62,505 nt of DNA. It comes from an uncultured Solirubrobacterales bacterium (lineage in GTDB: Bacteria > Actinomycetota > Thermoleophilia > Solirubrobacterales > 70-9). The stretch lies in contig CAJAIJ010000029.1 in assembly GCA_903939845.1 (NCBI GenBank), positions 1-62,505 on the forward strand, in the 5' to 3' direction. Shown here in pieces: positions 40,548 through 49,461 of this stretch. The stretch's first letter is position 1. Every line of letters starts with the position of its first letter. Below the pieces are notes generated by a model that was given only the letters and a program-made list of their open reading frames with translations, was not told the DNA's origin and searched no databases. Position numbers and translations under genes: made by a program.

Positions 40548-43500
40548 TTGACAGGATTTGCAACCACCAAGAGGTCAGTGAGGGGTCTCTACGACTCGGC
40601 CAACGACCATGACGCCTGCGGCGTGGCGATGGTTGCCCGGCTCGACAACGAGCCGAGCCATGAGGTCGTCCAGCAGGGGCTGACGGCGCTCGAGAACCTC
40701 GAACACAGAGGTGCAGCGGGGGCCGATGCTTCGACCGGCGATGGTGCCGGAATCCTCGTCCAGATTCCTGACAGGTTCTTCCGCGCCGAGGCAGGGTTCG
40801 AGCTGCCCGAGGCCGGCAAATACGGAGTGGGCGTCTGCTTCCTGCCACTCGATAGCGATCGGCGCGATCGCCTGAAGGGAGAGATCGAGGGAGTGATCGC
40901 CGACGAGGGCCAAGAACTCCTCGGCTGGAGAGACGTTCCCGTCGACACCGAACATGTCGGACGGGTCGCCGATCTCGGCAGGCCGTTCGTCGCCCAGGTG
41001 TTCATTGGTGCGGATGGTGTGACGGCCGATGATCCCGATGCCTTCGAACGCAAGCTCTACGTGATCAGGCGGGTCTGCGAGAGGGAGTTCGGAGACGAGG
41101 TCTACTTCCCCTCCTTCTCATCCCGCACCGTGGTCTACAAGGGGATGCTCACCTCGTTCCAGGTTCCCAGCTTCTTCCCGGACCTCCAGGACGAGCGGTT
41201 CGAATCAGCAATGGCGCTCGTCCATTCCCGGTTTTCGACCAATACCTTCCCCAGCTGGGATCTCGCCCACCCATTTCGCCTGATCGCCCACAACGGCGAG
41301 ATCAACACCCTGAGGGGCAACATCAACTGGATGCGCGCCCGGGAGTCGCAGCTTGCCAGCGAGCTCTTCGGTGAAGACCTCCAGAAGGTCACACCGGTCG
41401 TGAGGCCGGACGGATCGGACTCAGCCACCTTCGACAACGTCATGGAGCTCCTGCTCCTGGCCGGCCGCTCCCTTCCCCATGCCGCGATGATGATGATTCC
41501 GGAGGCTTACAGGGGTCGTGACGACCTGCCCGAATCCCTGAGAGGCTTCTACGAGTTTCATTCCTGTCTGATCGAACCGTGGGACGGTCCGGCGGCAGTC
41601 GCTTTCACCGACGGCCGGGTCATCGGTGCCACCCTGGACCGGAATGGCCTCAGGCCGGGTCGCTGGGTGGAGACCACGGACGGGTTCGTGATCCTCGGTT
41701 CCGAGATAGGGCTCTTGGACATTCCGGCAGACAGGATTCGGAGACTGGGAAGGCTCCAGCCCGGGAAACTCTTCCTGGTCGACCTCGAGCAGCATCGCAT
41801 CGTCGAGGACGAAGAAGTCAAGGCCGAGATCTCCGGCCAGGCTCCCTACGGCGAGTGGTTCGATGCGGCTGCGGTCCACTTCGACGATCTCCCCACGGCG
41901 CACGTCACGATGACCGGTGTTCAGCCGACCTCTCGGCGCCAGCTGGCGTTCGGATACTCCCAGGAAGACCTGAAGGTGCTGATCGCCCCGATGGCGGCTA
42001 CCGGGGCAGAGCCGATCGGCTCGATGGGCAACGACACCGCCCTTCCCGTCTTCTCAGATGAGAGGCCGCCCCTCTACAGGTATTTCAAGCAGCTCTTCGC
42101 CCAGGTGACCAACCCTCCGATCGATCCGATCCGGGAGGAAGTCGTGATGAGTCTCGCCACCGGCGTCGGGGCCGAGCAGAATCTCCTGACGGAATCCGAG
42201 GTTCATGCCCACCAGCTCATTCTCGATCAGCCGATCCTCCTGAATGACGAACTCGAGACCATCCGGCACGTCAACCACGAGATCTTCTCGGCCGAGACCC
42301 TCGACATCACGTGGGACGAGGCCGATGGTCCCTCCGGAATGGAGGAGAGGATCGCCGAGGTCTGTCGCGAGGCCGAGGAGGCGATCGAAGAAGGGGCGAA
42401 CATCCTCATCCTTTCCGACCGTCGAACCGGACCGCGCAGGGTTCCGATACCGGCGCTCCTCGCGGTCGGAGCGGTCCACCACCATCTGGTCGGAGCCGGC
42501 ACCCGCCTTCGAGCCGGGTTGATCCTGGAGTCCGGTGAACCCCGGGAGGTCCATCACATGGCCACCCTCATCGGCTACGGATGCAGCGCAATCAATCCCT
42601 ACCTACTGCTCGACACGGTCGACGAGATGGTGGCGGAGGGGATGGTCCCCGACACCGACTCGCCTGACGCAGCCAAGAAGAACGTCGTCAAGGCGATCGG
42701 CAAGGGTCTCCTCAAGACAATCTCGAAGATGGGAATCTCCACGATTCAGTCTTACTGCGGGGCCCAGATATTCGAAGCAGTGGGTCTTCAGGAGGAGTTG
42801 GTGGAGCGCTATTTCACCGGTACGGCCTCACGGATCGGTGGTATCGGGGCCGAGGTGATCGCGAGAGAGACGCTCGAGCGTCACGCGGCTGCCTTCCCCG
42901 GAACGGGGCAGGACCTGCTCCCAGTCGGGGGCATATACGCATGGCGTCGGGACGGCGAGTTCCATCAGTGGAACCCCGAGACGATCGCCCTCGTCCAGCA
43001 CGCGGTCAAGGGCGAGGGGGGAGATCCCCAGGAGAACTACGACGAGTTTGCACGGCAGGTCAACGAGATCGCCGTGAAGCGCGCGGCCCTCAGGGGTCTT
43101 CTCGAACCGAAACTGGCCCCTGAGCCGATTCCGCTCGAAGAGGTAGAGCCGGCAGCGGAAATCGTCAAGAGATTTTCGACCGGTGCGATGTCCCTCGGTT
43201 CGATCTCACGCGAATCGCACGAGAACCTCGCAATCGCGATGAACCGACTCGGAGGCAAGTCGAACACGGGTGAAGGCGGCGAAGATCCGGTCCGTTTCAA
43301 TCCCGAGTCCAATGGCGACCTACGGCGCTCCGCGATCAAGCAGATCGCCTCCGGCCGCTTCGGGGTGACGATCCACTACCTCACCAATGCCGATCAACTC
43401 CAGATCAAGATGGCGCAGGGGGCCAAGCCCGGCGAAGGTGGCCAGCTGCCGGGACACAAAGTCGACCGCTACATCGGGTCCGTCCGGCACACGACGCCTG

Positions 43501-45101
43501 GTGTCGGCCTCATTTCTCCGCCGCCCCACCACGACATCTATTCGATCGAGGACCTCAAGCAGCTGATCTATGACCTCAGGTGTTCCAATCCGGATGCTTC
43601 GGTCTCGGTCAAGCTGGTCGCCGAAGTGGGCGTAGGAACAGTTGCCGCCGGCGTCGCCAAGGCAAATGCCGATCACGTCCTCATATCAGGGCACGACGGA
43701 GGGACGGGAGCATCCCCGCTCTCATCCATCCAGGGGGCAGGGATCCCATGGGAGATAGGGCTTGCCGAAACCCAGCAGACCCTGGTGGCCAATGACTTGA
43801 GGTCGCGGATCCGGGTCCAGACCGACGGCCAGATGAAGACCGGCAGGGATGTCGTTATCGCCGCCCTGCTCGGAGCTGATGAATTCGGGTTCTCGACCGC
43901 CCCGCTGATCGCCTCCGGCTGCATCATGATGCGCGCCTGCCACCTCAATACCTGTCCGGTCGGGATCGCGACACAGGATCCGGAGCTGAGGAAGAGGTTC
44001 AAGGGCACCCCGGAACACGTGGTCAATTACTTTTTCTTCGTCGCCGAGGAAGCCAGGAATTTGATGGCGTCGATGGGTGTTCGGAGCCTCGACGAGCTGA
44101 TCGGGAGGACGGACCTCCTCGACGCAGATACAGCGCTGGAGCATTGGAAGGCGCGGGGCGTCGACCTCTCGGCCCTGCTCGCGTTCCCGGAGGGCGTCCC
44201 CGAAGACGCACCAAGGCGCCAGGTCAGACGCCAGGAGCCGGTTCTCGACGACAATCTGGACTGGAAACTGATCGAGGCGTCCTCAGATGCCCTCGAGGGC
44301 GGGGGTTCGGTCGAGTTCGAGATGGATGTCAGGAACGTCGACAGGTGTGTCGGAGGGATTCTCTCCAACCGGATCGCGAAGGCTCACGGATCGCAGGGCC
44401 TCGCCCCGGATTCGATCAAGGTGGATTTCACGGGTTCCGCGGGTCAGTCCTTCGGAGGATGGCTCGCTCCCGGTGTGACCTTCACTCTTCACGGCGAGGT
44501 GAACGACTACGTAGGCAAGGGCCTCTCGGGTGGCACCATCGCGGTGATGCCACCAGGCGACGCACCGTATGTGCCCGAGGACAACGTCATTGCCGGTAAT
44601 ACGTCCCTCTACGGCGCAACATCTGGAAGAGCCTTCTTCCGGGGCGTTGCCGGCGAGCGTTTTGCGGTGAGGAATTCCGGTGCCTCGACCGTCGTCGAGG
44701 GGGTTGGAGACCACGGCTGTGAGTACATGACGGGAGGCCGCGTCGTCGTCCTGGGCCCGACGGGCAGGAACTTCGCGGCCGGGATGAGCGGTGGTCTTGC
44801 CTTCATCCACGATCCCGACGGCGTCTTCCCCGAGAGGGTCAATGCGACCATGGCCAACCAGATCGAGCAGCTCGATCAGGACGACCTCATCGAGCTGCAT
44901 GAGTTGCTGACCGAGCACAGGGATCGAACGGGATCGACGGTCGCAGCCGCGATCCTCGACGACTGGCAGGAGGCCGTGACCGACTTCGTCAAGGTCTTCC
45001 CGACCGACTACAAGCGAGTGTTGGCCGAGCTCGAAGCCGAGAGCACCACAGAGCAGGCCGGAGCCCTCGCGGGATCCGACGCCGGAGAGGGGAGGGCCTG
45101 A
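40548..45101 (+). CDS. gltB: Glutamate synthase large subunit
   Basis: A 1517-aa multidomain enzyme. The N-terminal class II amidotransferase begins with a propeptide of 23 residues before Cys24 (HDACGVAMVARL). The central and FMN-binding synthase domains include FSTGAMSLGSISRESHENLA and GHDGGTGASPL. The 3Fe-4S ligands are in CIMMRACHLNTCPVG, and the C-terminal beta-helix has repeated GGT/GGR turns. It makes two glutamates from glutamine and 2-oxoglutarate. The TTG start is the best fit to the propeptide length. The stop overlaps gltD. Confidence 0.96.
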   Translation: MTGFATTKRSVRGLYDSANDHDACGVAMVARLDNEPSHEVVQQGLTALENLEHRGAAGADASTGDGAGILVQIPDRFFRAEAGFELPEAGKYGVGVCFLPLDSDRRDRLKGEIEGVIADEGQELLGWRDVPVDTEHVGRVADLGRPFVAQVFIGADGVTADDPDAFERKLYVIRRVCEREFGDEVYFPSFSSRTVVYKGMLTSFQVPSFFPDLQDERFESAMALVHSRFSTNTFPSWDLAHPFRLIAHNGEINTLRGNINWMRARESQLASELFGEDLQKVTPVVRPDGSDSATFDNVMELLLLAGRSLPHAAMMMIPEAYRGRDDLPESLRGFYEFHSCLIEPWDGPAAVAFTDGRVIGATLDRNGLRPGRWVETTDGFVILGSEIGLLDIPADRIRRLGRLQPGKLFLVDLEQHRIVEDEEVKAEISGQAPYGEWFDAAAVHFDDLPTAHVTMTGVQPTSRRQLAFGYSQEDLKVLIAPMAATGAEPIGSMGNDTALPVFSDERPPLYRYFKQLFAQVTNPPIDPIREEVVMSLATGVGAEQNLLTESEVHAHQLILDQPILLNDELETIRHVNHEIFSAETLDITWDEADGPSGMEERIAEVCREAEEAIEEGANILILSDRRTGPRRVPIPALLAVGAVHHHLVGAGTRLRAGLILESGEPREVHHMATLIGYGCSAINPYLLLDTVDEMVAEGMVPDTDSPDAAKKNVVKAIGKGLLKTISKMGISTIQSYCGAQIFEAVGLQEELVERYFTGTASRIGGIGAEVIARETLERHAAAFPGTGQDLLPVGGIYAWRRDGEFHQWNPETIALVQHAVKGEGGDPQENYDEFARQVNEIAVKRAALRGLLEPKLAPEPIPLEEVEPAAEIVKRFSTGAMSLGSISRESHENLAIAMNRLGGKSNTGEGGEDPVRFNPESNGDLRRSAIKQIASGRFGVTIHYLTNADQLQIKMAQGAKPGEGGQLPGHKVDRYIGSVRHTTPGVGLISPPPHHDIYSIEDLKQLIYDLRCSNPDASVSVKLVAEVGVGTVAAGVAKANADHVLISGHDGGTGASPLSSIQGAGIPWEIGLAETQQTLVANDLRSRIRVQTDGQMKTGRDVVIAALLGADEFGFSTAPLIASGCIMMRACHLNTCPVGIATQDPELRKRFKGTPEHVVNYFFFVAEEARNLMASMGVRSLDELIGRTDLLDADTALEHWKARGVDLSALLAFPEGVPEDAPRRQVRRQEPVLDDNLDWKLIEASSDALEGGGSVEFEMDVRNVDRCVGGILSNRIAKAHGSQGLAPDSIKVDFTGSAGQSFGGWLAPGVTFTLHGEVNDYVGKGLSGGTIAVMPPGDAPYVPEDNVIAGNTSLYGATSGRAFFRGVAGERFAVRNSGASTVVEGVGDHGCEYMTGGRVVVLGPTGRNFAAGMSGGLAFIHDPDGVFPERVNATMANQIEQLDQDDLIELHELLTEHRDRTGSTVAAAILDDWQEAVTDFVKVFPTDYKRVLAELEAESTTEQAGALAGSDAGEGRA

Positions 45102-46645
45102 TGGGCAAGGTCGGAGGTTTCCTGGAGATCCACAAGGCAGGCGCGGTATACCGCGAGCCCGGACAGAGGGTGGGCGATTTCGGTGAGTTCCAGGTCACCA
45201 GGTCCGAAGAAGAGCTGGCCGCGCAGGGTGCCCGGTGCATGGACTGTGGCGTTCCCTTCTGTCATAACGGGTGTCCCTTGGGGAACCTGATCCCGGACTG
45301 GAACGATCTCGTCTATCGAGACAGGTGGGAAGACGCGATCGTCCAACTGCACGCGACCAACAACTTCCCCGAGTTCACCGGAAGGCTCTGTCCCGCTCCT
45401 TGCGAGGCGGCCTGCGTCCTCGAGATCCGGGAGAACGAGTCGGTCACGATCAAGCAGATCGAGAACGCGATCATCGATCGAGCCTGGGACGAAGGATGGG
45501 TCCGACCTCAACCCCCCAAGCGAGAGACCGGCTACAGGGTCGCCGTGATTGGTTCGGGTCCGGCAGGAATGGCCGCGGCTCAGCAGCTGAGGCGGTCCGG
45601 GCATTCCGTGACCCTTTTCGAACGGGATGAAGCGGCAGGTGGCCTGATCCGTTTCGGCGTCCCGGACTTCAAGATCGAAAAGCACATCGTCGAACGGAGA
45701 GTCGAACAGCTCGTCGAAGAGGGAGTCGAGCTCCGGTGCGGCGTGAATGTGGGCTCTGACGTCACGGCAGAGCAGATCAAGTCCGAGTTCGATGCAACGG
45801 TGATCGCAACCGGTTCCCGTGTGCCTCGTGATCTCGACGTGCCGGGACGCGACCTCGCAGGTATCCACTTCGCCATGGATTACCTCTACCTCCGCAACCG
45901 GGCTCTGGCAGGGGACGTCGGCCCCGAGTCGACAGGCTCACAAGCTGGCTCTGAACCGCCCGCGATCACGGCCGCGGGCAAGAGGGTCGTCGTGATCGGT
46001 GGTGGCGACACGGGGGCCGACTGCGTCGGTAACTCGATCAGGGAAGGCGCCGTCGAGGTCGTCCAGCTCGAGCTAATGCCCGAACCCCCTGAGTCACGTC
46101 CTGACGGGAAGACCCCGTGGCCTCTGTGGCCGCAGAAGTTCCGACTCTCCTATGCGATGGAAGAAGCACTCGACCTCGGCAAGGGAGAGCAGGACTTCTC
46201 GGTCACGACCACGTCCTTCGGCGGCAGTGACGGGAAGGTAGAGAAGCTCCATGCGGCGAGGTCGGCGGCCGAGCCCCCCTTTGGGCCGGTCGAAGGTACT
46301 GAGTTCGAAATCGAGGCCGACCTGGTCCTGCTCGCGATGGGCTTCCTCCATCCGGAAAGAGACCTGATCGACCAGTTCGGCTGCGACACGGACGGCAGGG
46401 GCAACGTCAAGGCCGGAACCTACGGGACTTCGACCGAGGGAGTCTTCGCGGCGGGCGACGCGCGCCGCGGTCAATCGCTCATCGTCTGGGCAATCAACGA
46501 GGGCAGGCAGTGTGCCCGGATGGTCGAGCGCTACCTCGGAACGCTCCCCAAGCCCGAGCTTCACACCGGCAACGTAGAACCCGAGGACGAGGGCCCCGAG
46601 GGCCCGCCCCTGCATGTCGGGCCCGGTCTCGGGCCAGACGACTGA
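45101..46645 (+). CDS. gltD: Glutamate synthase small subunit
   Basis: A 514-aa FAD/NAD(P)H electron-input subunit for GltB. The N-terminal Fe-S domain has RCMDCGVPFCHNGCPLGNLIPDWN-type Cys spacing and LCPAPCEAACVL. The FAD motif is VAVIGSGPAGMAAAQQLRRSG and the pyridine-nucleotide motif is RVVVIGGGDTGADCVG. The C-terminal GVFAAGDARRGQSLIVWAI is typical. It converges with nhaA, 9 nt away, with no obvious terminator between. Confidence 0.96.
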   Translation: MGKVGGFLEIHKAGAVYREPGQRVGDFGEFQVTRSEEELAAQGARCMDCGVPFCHNGCPLGNLIPDWNDLVYRDRWEDAIVQLHATNNFPEFTGRLCPAPCEAACVLEIRENESVTIKQIENAIIDRAWDEGWVRPQPPKRETGYRVAVIGSGPAGMAAAQQLRRSGHSVTLFERDEAAGGLIRFGVPDFKIEKHIVERRVEQLVEEGVELRCGVNVGSDVTAEQIKSEFDATVIATGSRVPRDLDVPGRDLAGIHFAMDYLYLRNRALAGDVGPESTGSQAGSEPPAITAAGKRVVVIGGGDTGADCVGNSIREGAVEVVQLELMPEPPESRPDGKTPWPLWPQKFRLSYAMEEALDLGKGEQDFSVTTTSFGGSDGKVEKLHAARSAAEPPFGPVEGTEFEIEADLVLLAMGFLHPERDLIDQFGCDTDGRGNVKAGTYGTSTEGVFAAGDARRGQSLIVWAINEGRQCARMVERYLGTLPKPELHTGNVEPEDEGPEGPPLHVGPGLGPDD

Positions 46646-46654
46646 ACCCGGCCT

Positions 46655-47896
46655 TCATTCCTCCGAAGAGATCTGCGCAGGTCTCGGGGTCCGGGATCTC
46701 TTTCCGGTCGGGTGGGTCTTCCAGAGGAGGATGACCACCCCGACCAAAGCGCTGATTATGGAACCGGCAAAGATGCCCATCTTTGCGTCATCGATCAACT
46801 CGATCTCGGTGAAGGCGAGGCTCGTGATGAAGAGTGAGACTGTGAAGCCTATGCCTCCAAGTGCTCCTATTCCCCAGATATGTCCTGTCGTCACACCGGC
46901 CGGGACCTGGCCCCATCCGAACCTCCTGGCCAGCAGGATCGCCCCCGAGATCCCGAACAGTTTCCCCAGAATTAGCCCAAGGCCGATCCCCCAGAAAATG
47001 CTGCTCCCGATCGCGATCGAAACCGTCTCGCCACTTATCACGATGCCGGCGTTGGCGAGGGCAAAGACGGGCACGATCAAGAGGCTCGTCCAGGGATGGA
47101 GTCCATGTTCGAGGTCTTCGAGGACGTGCCGGCCCTTAACCGGTTGCGCAGGGGTCATCAATCCGAGAATGACACCGGCTATGGTCGCGTGCACTCCCGA
47201 GGATAGAACGGCGACCCAGACGACGGCGCCGATCACCCAGTAGGGCCAGACCTTGGCAACGCCACCTCGCTGCATCAGCAGCACCACGGCGAAGGCCACG
47301 AGAGAGAGAGCTATCCAGACGAGACTGAGGCCTTCGGAATAGAAGACCGCGATGATCAGGATTGCGATCACGTCATCCACGATCGCGATGCTCAGGAGGA
47401 GCAGCCTGATCCCGGCCGGAATCCGGCTGCCGAGCAGAGCCAGAACACCGACTGCGAAGGCTATGTCGGTTGCCATCGGGATGGCCCATCCGGCCGCACC
47501 CTCGCCGCCCAGGTTGAGGCTCAGGAAGATGACGCCGGGCAGGAAAACACCGCCGAGAGCGGCGATGAGGGGCATCTTCGCCTTGCTCCGGTCGTTCAAC
47601 TCCCCGGCAGCCAGCTCTCGCTTGATCTCGAGGCCGACGATGAAGAAGAAGAAGACCATCAGGAGATCGTTGACCCAGTACTGGAGGTCTTCGGTCTTGG
47701 AGAAGCCGGGGACCCCCAATGTCAGCTCGCGGCTCCAGAAAGCCGTATAGGAGTCACCGAATACCGACAGGTTGGCCCAGACCACGGCCGCCACGGCGGC
47801 AAGAAGGAGTACGGCCCCGCCAGCCACTTCGCTCCGAACGAAGTCCGGTCCGGCATTCCGCCAGCGTTCTGTGATCTTCGGTTTCTGCTCCGTCAC
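46655..47896 (-). CDS. nhaA: Na+/H+ antiporter NhaA
   Basis: A 413-aa protein with about 12 helices exporting Na+ in exchange for protons. It has FFFFIVGLEIKRELAAGEL, PMATDIAFAVGVLALLG and the ion-binding Asp pair in SIAIVDDVIAILIIAV. Late motifs HPWTSLLIVPVFALANAG and GGIGFTVSLFI are intact. The GTG start lies 7 nt after TAGCTT on the minus strand. Confidence 0.95.
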   Translation of the reverse strand: MTEQKPKITERWRNAGPDFVRSEVAGGAVLLLAAVAAVVWANLSVFGDSYTAFWSRELTLGVPGFSKTEDLQYWVNDLLMVFFFFIVGLEIKRELAAGELNDRSKAKMPLIAALGGVFLPGVIFLSLNLGGEGAAGWAIPMATDIAFAVGVLALLGSRIPAGIRLLLLSIAIVDDVIAILIIAVFYSEGLSLVWIALSLVAFAVVLLMQRGGVAKVWPYWVIGAVVWVAVLSSGVHATIAGVILGLMTPAQPVKGRHVLEDLEHGLHPWTSLLIVPVFALANAGIVISGETVSIAIGSSIFWGIGLGLILGKLFGISGAILLARRFGWGQVPAGVTTGHIWGIGALGGIGFTVSLFITSLAFTEIELIDDAKMGIFAGSIISALVGVVILLWKTHPTGKRSRTPRPAQISSEE

Positions 47897-47903
47897 ACCG
47901 CCA

Positions 47904-47909
47904 AAGCTA
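47904..47909 (-). promoter_or_regulatory. -10 element, near-leaderless start of nhaA
   Basis: TAGCTT on the minus strand ends 7 nt before the nhaA GTG start. There is no Shine-Dalgarno. Confidence 0.45.
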
Positions 47910-47973
47910 CCGAAGGAAGGGCGGCCCGCTTGGAGCGGTGGTCGCTGGAATCTGGCCTGTCCGGGTGCCCCTG

Positions 47974-47979
47974 TACGGT
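47974..47979 (+). promoter_or_regulatory. -10 element, leaderless start of the exonuclease gene
   Basis: TACGGT ends 6 nt before GTG at 47986, which decides that start over an upstream in-frame start at 47938 and the ATG at 48007. Confidence 0.5.
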
Positions 47980-47985
47980 TTTTGC

Positions 47986-48696
47986 GTGGACTGGGCCAAC
48001 GGACCGATGGCAGCCTTTGATCTCGAGACGACCGGGACCGACACCGAGACCGATCGAATCGTCACGGCTTCCGTGATTCTCGTTGGAAAGGACGTGGAGA
48101 CCGAGTCTCACGAATGGCTCGTCGATCCCGGCATCGAGATCCCGACTGTCGCAACCGAGGTTCACGGGGTAACCACCGAGCGTGCTCGCGCAGAGGGAGG
48201 TGATCCTGCCGTTGCGGTCGAGGAGATCACATCCCTTCTTGCCCGCTACCAGGCCGAGGACGTTCCCATCGTTGCCTTCAATGCAAGGTTCGACCTGACG
48301 ATGCTCGATCGGGAGGCCCGTCGATACGACATCGAACCGCTGGAAGAGAGGCTCGGCGGAGTCGAGGGACTGCTCGTGGTAGATCCGCTCGTTCTGGACA
48401 AACAGTGTCACCGGTTTCGCTCGGGCAAGAGAACACTCGTGATCCTCTGTGAGGCCTATGGCATCAAGCTGGAGGAGGCACATCAGTCGCATGCCGACGC
48501 CCTAGCTGCCGCCCGCCTCGCCTGGAAACAGGTGCAGGCCGAGGCAGAGCTGGCCGAATACGACCTGCCGACCCTCCACGAGAGCCAGGTGGTCTGGGCA
48601 GCCGAACAGGCGGCCAGTCTCGAGGCCTACTTCCGGGAAAAGGGTCGCGACGAGACAGTCGAGCAGGCCTGGCCGGTCGTCCCGATCGCGGCCTGA
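47986..48696 (+). CDS. DEDDh 3'-5' exonuclease (DnaQ-like)
   Basis: A 236-aa exonuclease of the DnaQ/epsilon fold. ExoI is AAFDLETTGTDTETD, ExoII includes FNARFDLTML and ExoIII is HQSHADALAAARL, giving the D-E-D-H-D set. No polymerase or BRCT domain is fused. It may be a proofreading or RNA/DNA-trimming nuclease. The start at GTG 47986 follows from the leaderless promoter. It is the first of three plus-strand genes running to the helicase. Confidence 0.85.
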   Translation: MDWANGPMAAFDLETTGTDTETDRIVTASVILVGKDVETESHEWLVDPGIEIPTVATEVHGVTTERARAEGGDPAVAVEEITSLLARYQAEDVPIVAFNARFDLTMLDREARRYDIEPLEERLGGVEGLLVVDPLVLDKQCHRFRSGKRTLVILCEAYGIKLEEAHQSHADALAAARLAWKQVQAEAELAEYDLPTLHESQVVWAAEQAASLEAYFREKGRDETVEQAWPVVPIAA

Positions 48697-48720
48697 GCCC
48701 CTGCTGGCGAGTTGGTCAGC

Positions 48721-48726
48721 GACAAT
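48721..48726 (+). promoter_or_regulatory. -10 element, leaderless start of the DUF3159 gene
   Basis: GACAAT ends 6 nt before GTG at 48733. It matches the ANNNT part of the -10 consensus but has G in place of the first T. No Shine-Dalgarno is present. Confidence 0.4.
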
Positions 48727-48732
48727 CAAGCT

Positions 48733-49425
48733 GTGAGTTCCGAAATGGACAGCGATCCCTCGTCCAGTTCGGGCAGTGGGAAGCCCGGCATGGAGAAGAA
48801 GGAAGAGTGGAACATCCTCAACGAGATGGGCGGCCCTCAGGGCATCGCCGACTCGAGCCTCCCGGGCCTCCTGTTCGTCGCGATCTACTCCTTGACCGGT
48901 GGCGAGCTGAAGGCGGCCGTAATCGCTGCAGTAGGGCTCGCGGCACTCATCGCACTGTTTCGGCTGGTTCGAGGTGAGCCACTCAGGTTCGCCGTTGCCG
49001 GATTCGTCGGGGTCGCCCTGGCAGGGTTCATTGCGACCCGGACCGGCCGGGCCGAGGACTTCTTCCTCCCGGGCCTCTTCTTCAACGCCGGCTACGCCCT
49101 TGCCTATGCGATATCGATTTTCATCGGATGGCCCCTGATCGGCGTGATCATCGGACCGGTGACGGGGGAGGGAATGAGCTGGAGGAAGGATCCAGACAAG
49201 GTCAAGGCCTTTTCCCGTGCGAGCTGGATCTGGGTCGGGATGTTCGTCGTCCGGCTGGCCGTACAGCTCCCGCTCTATCTGACCGGCGCTCTCGTCGCGC
49301 TGGGAGTTGCGAAGACGGCAATGGGTCTTCCAGTCTTCCTGGTCTGCCTGTGGCTGACCTGGCTCGTCCTCAGATCCCACGGCATAGATCTCGGATCCTT
49401 CAGGCAGCCCCGTTCGAGCGACTAG
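48733..49425 (+). CDS. DUF3159 membrane protein
   Basis: A 230-aa protein with a Ser-rich cytosolic N-terminus and about six hydrophobic segments. The stretch GIADSSLPGLLFVAIYSLTGG and later FLPGLFFNAGYALAYAISI match DUF3159, an actinobacterial membrane family of unknown function resembling septation protein A-type proteins. The GTG start is taken from the leaderless pattern; an ATG four codons in is possible. Confidence 0.8.
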   Translation: MSSEMDSDPSSSSGSGKPGMEKKEEWNILNEMGGPQGIADSSLPGLLFVAIYSLTGGELKAAVIAAVGLAALIALFRLVRGEPLRFAVAGFVGVALAGFIATRTGRAEDFFLPGLFFNAGYALAYAISIFIGWPLIGVIIGPVTGEGMSWRKDPDKVKAFSRASWIWVGMFVVRLAVQLPLYLTGALVALGVAKTAMGLPVFLVCLWLTWLVLRSHGIDLGSFRQPRSSD

Positions 49426-49461
49426 ACGATCTGACCGATCCCATAGAATGTCCGGTTCACT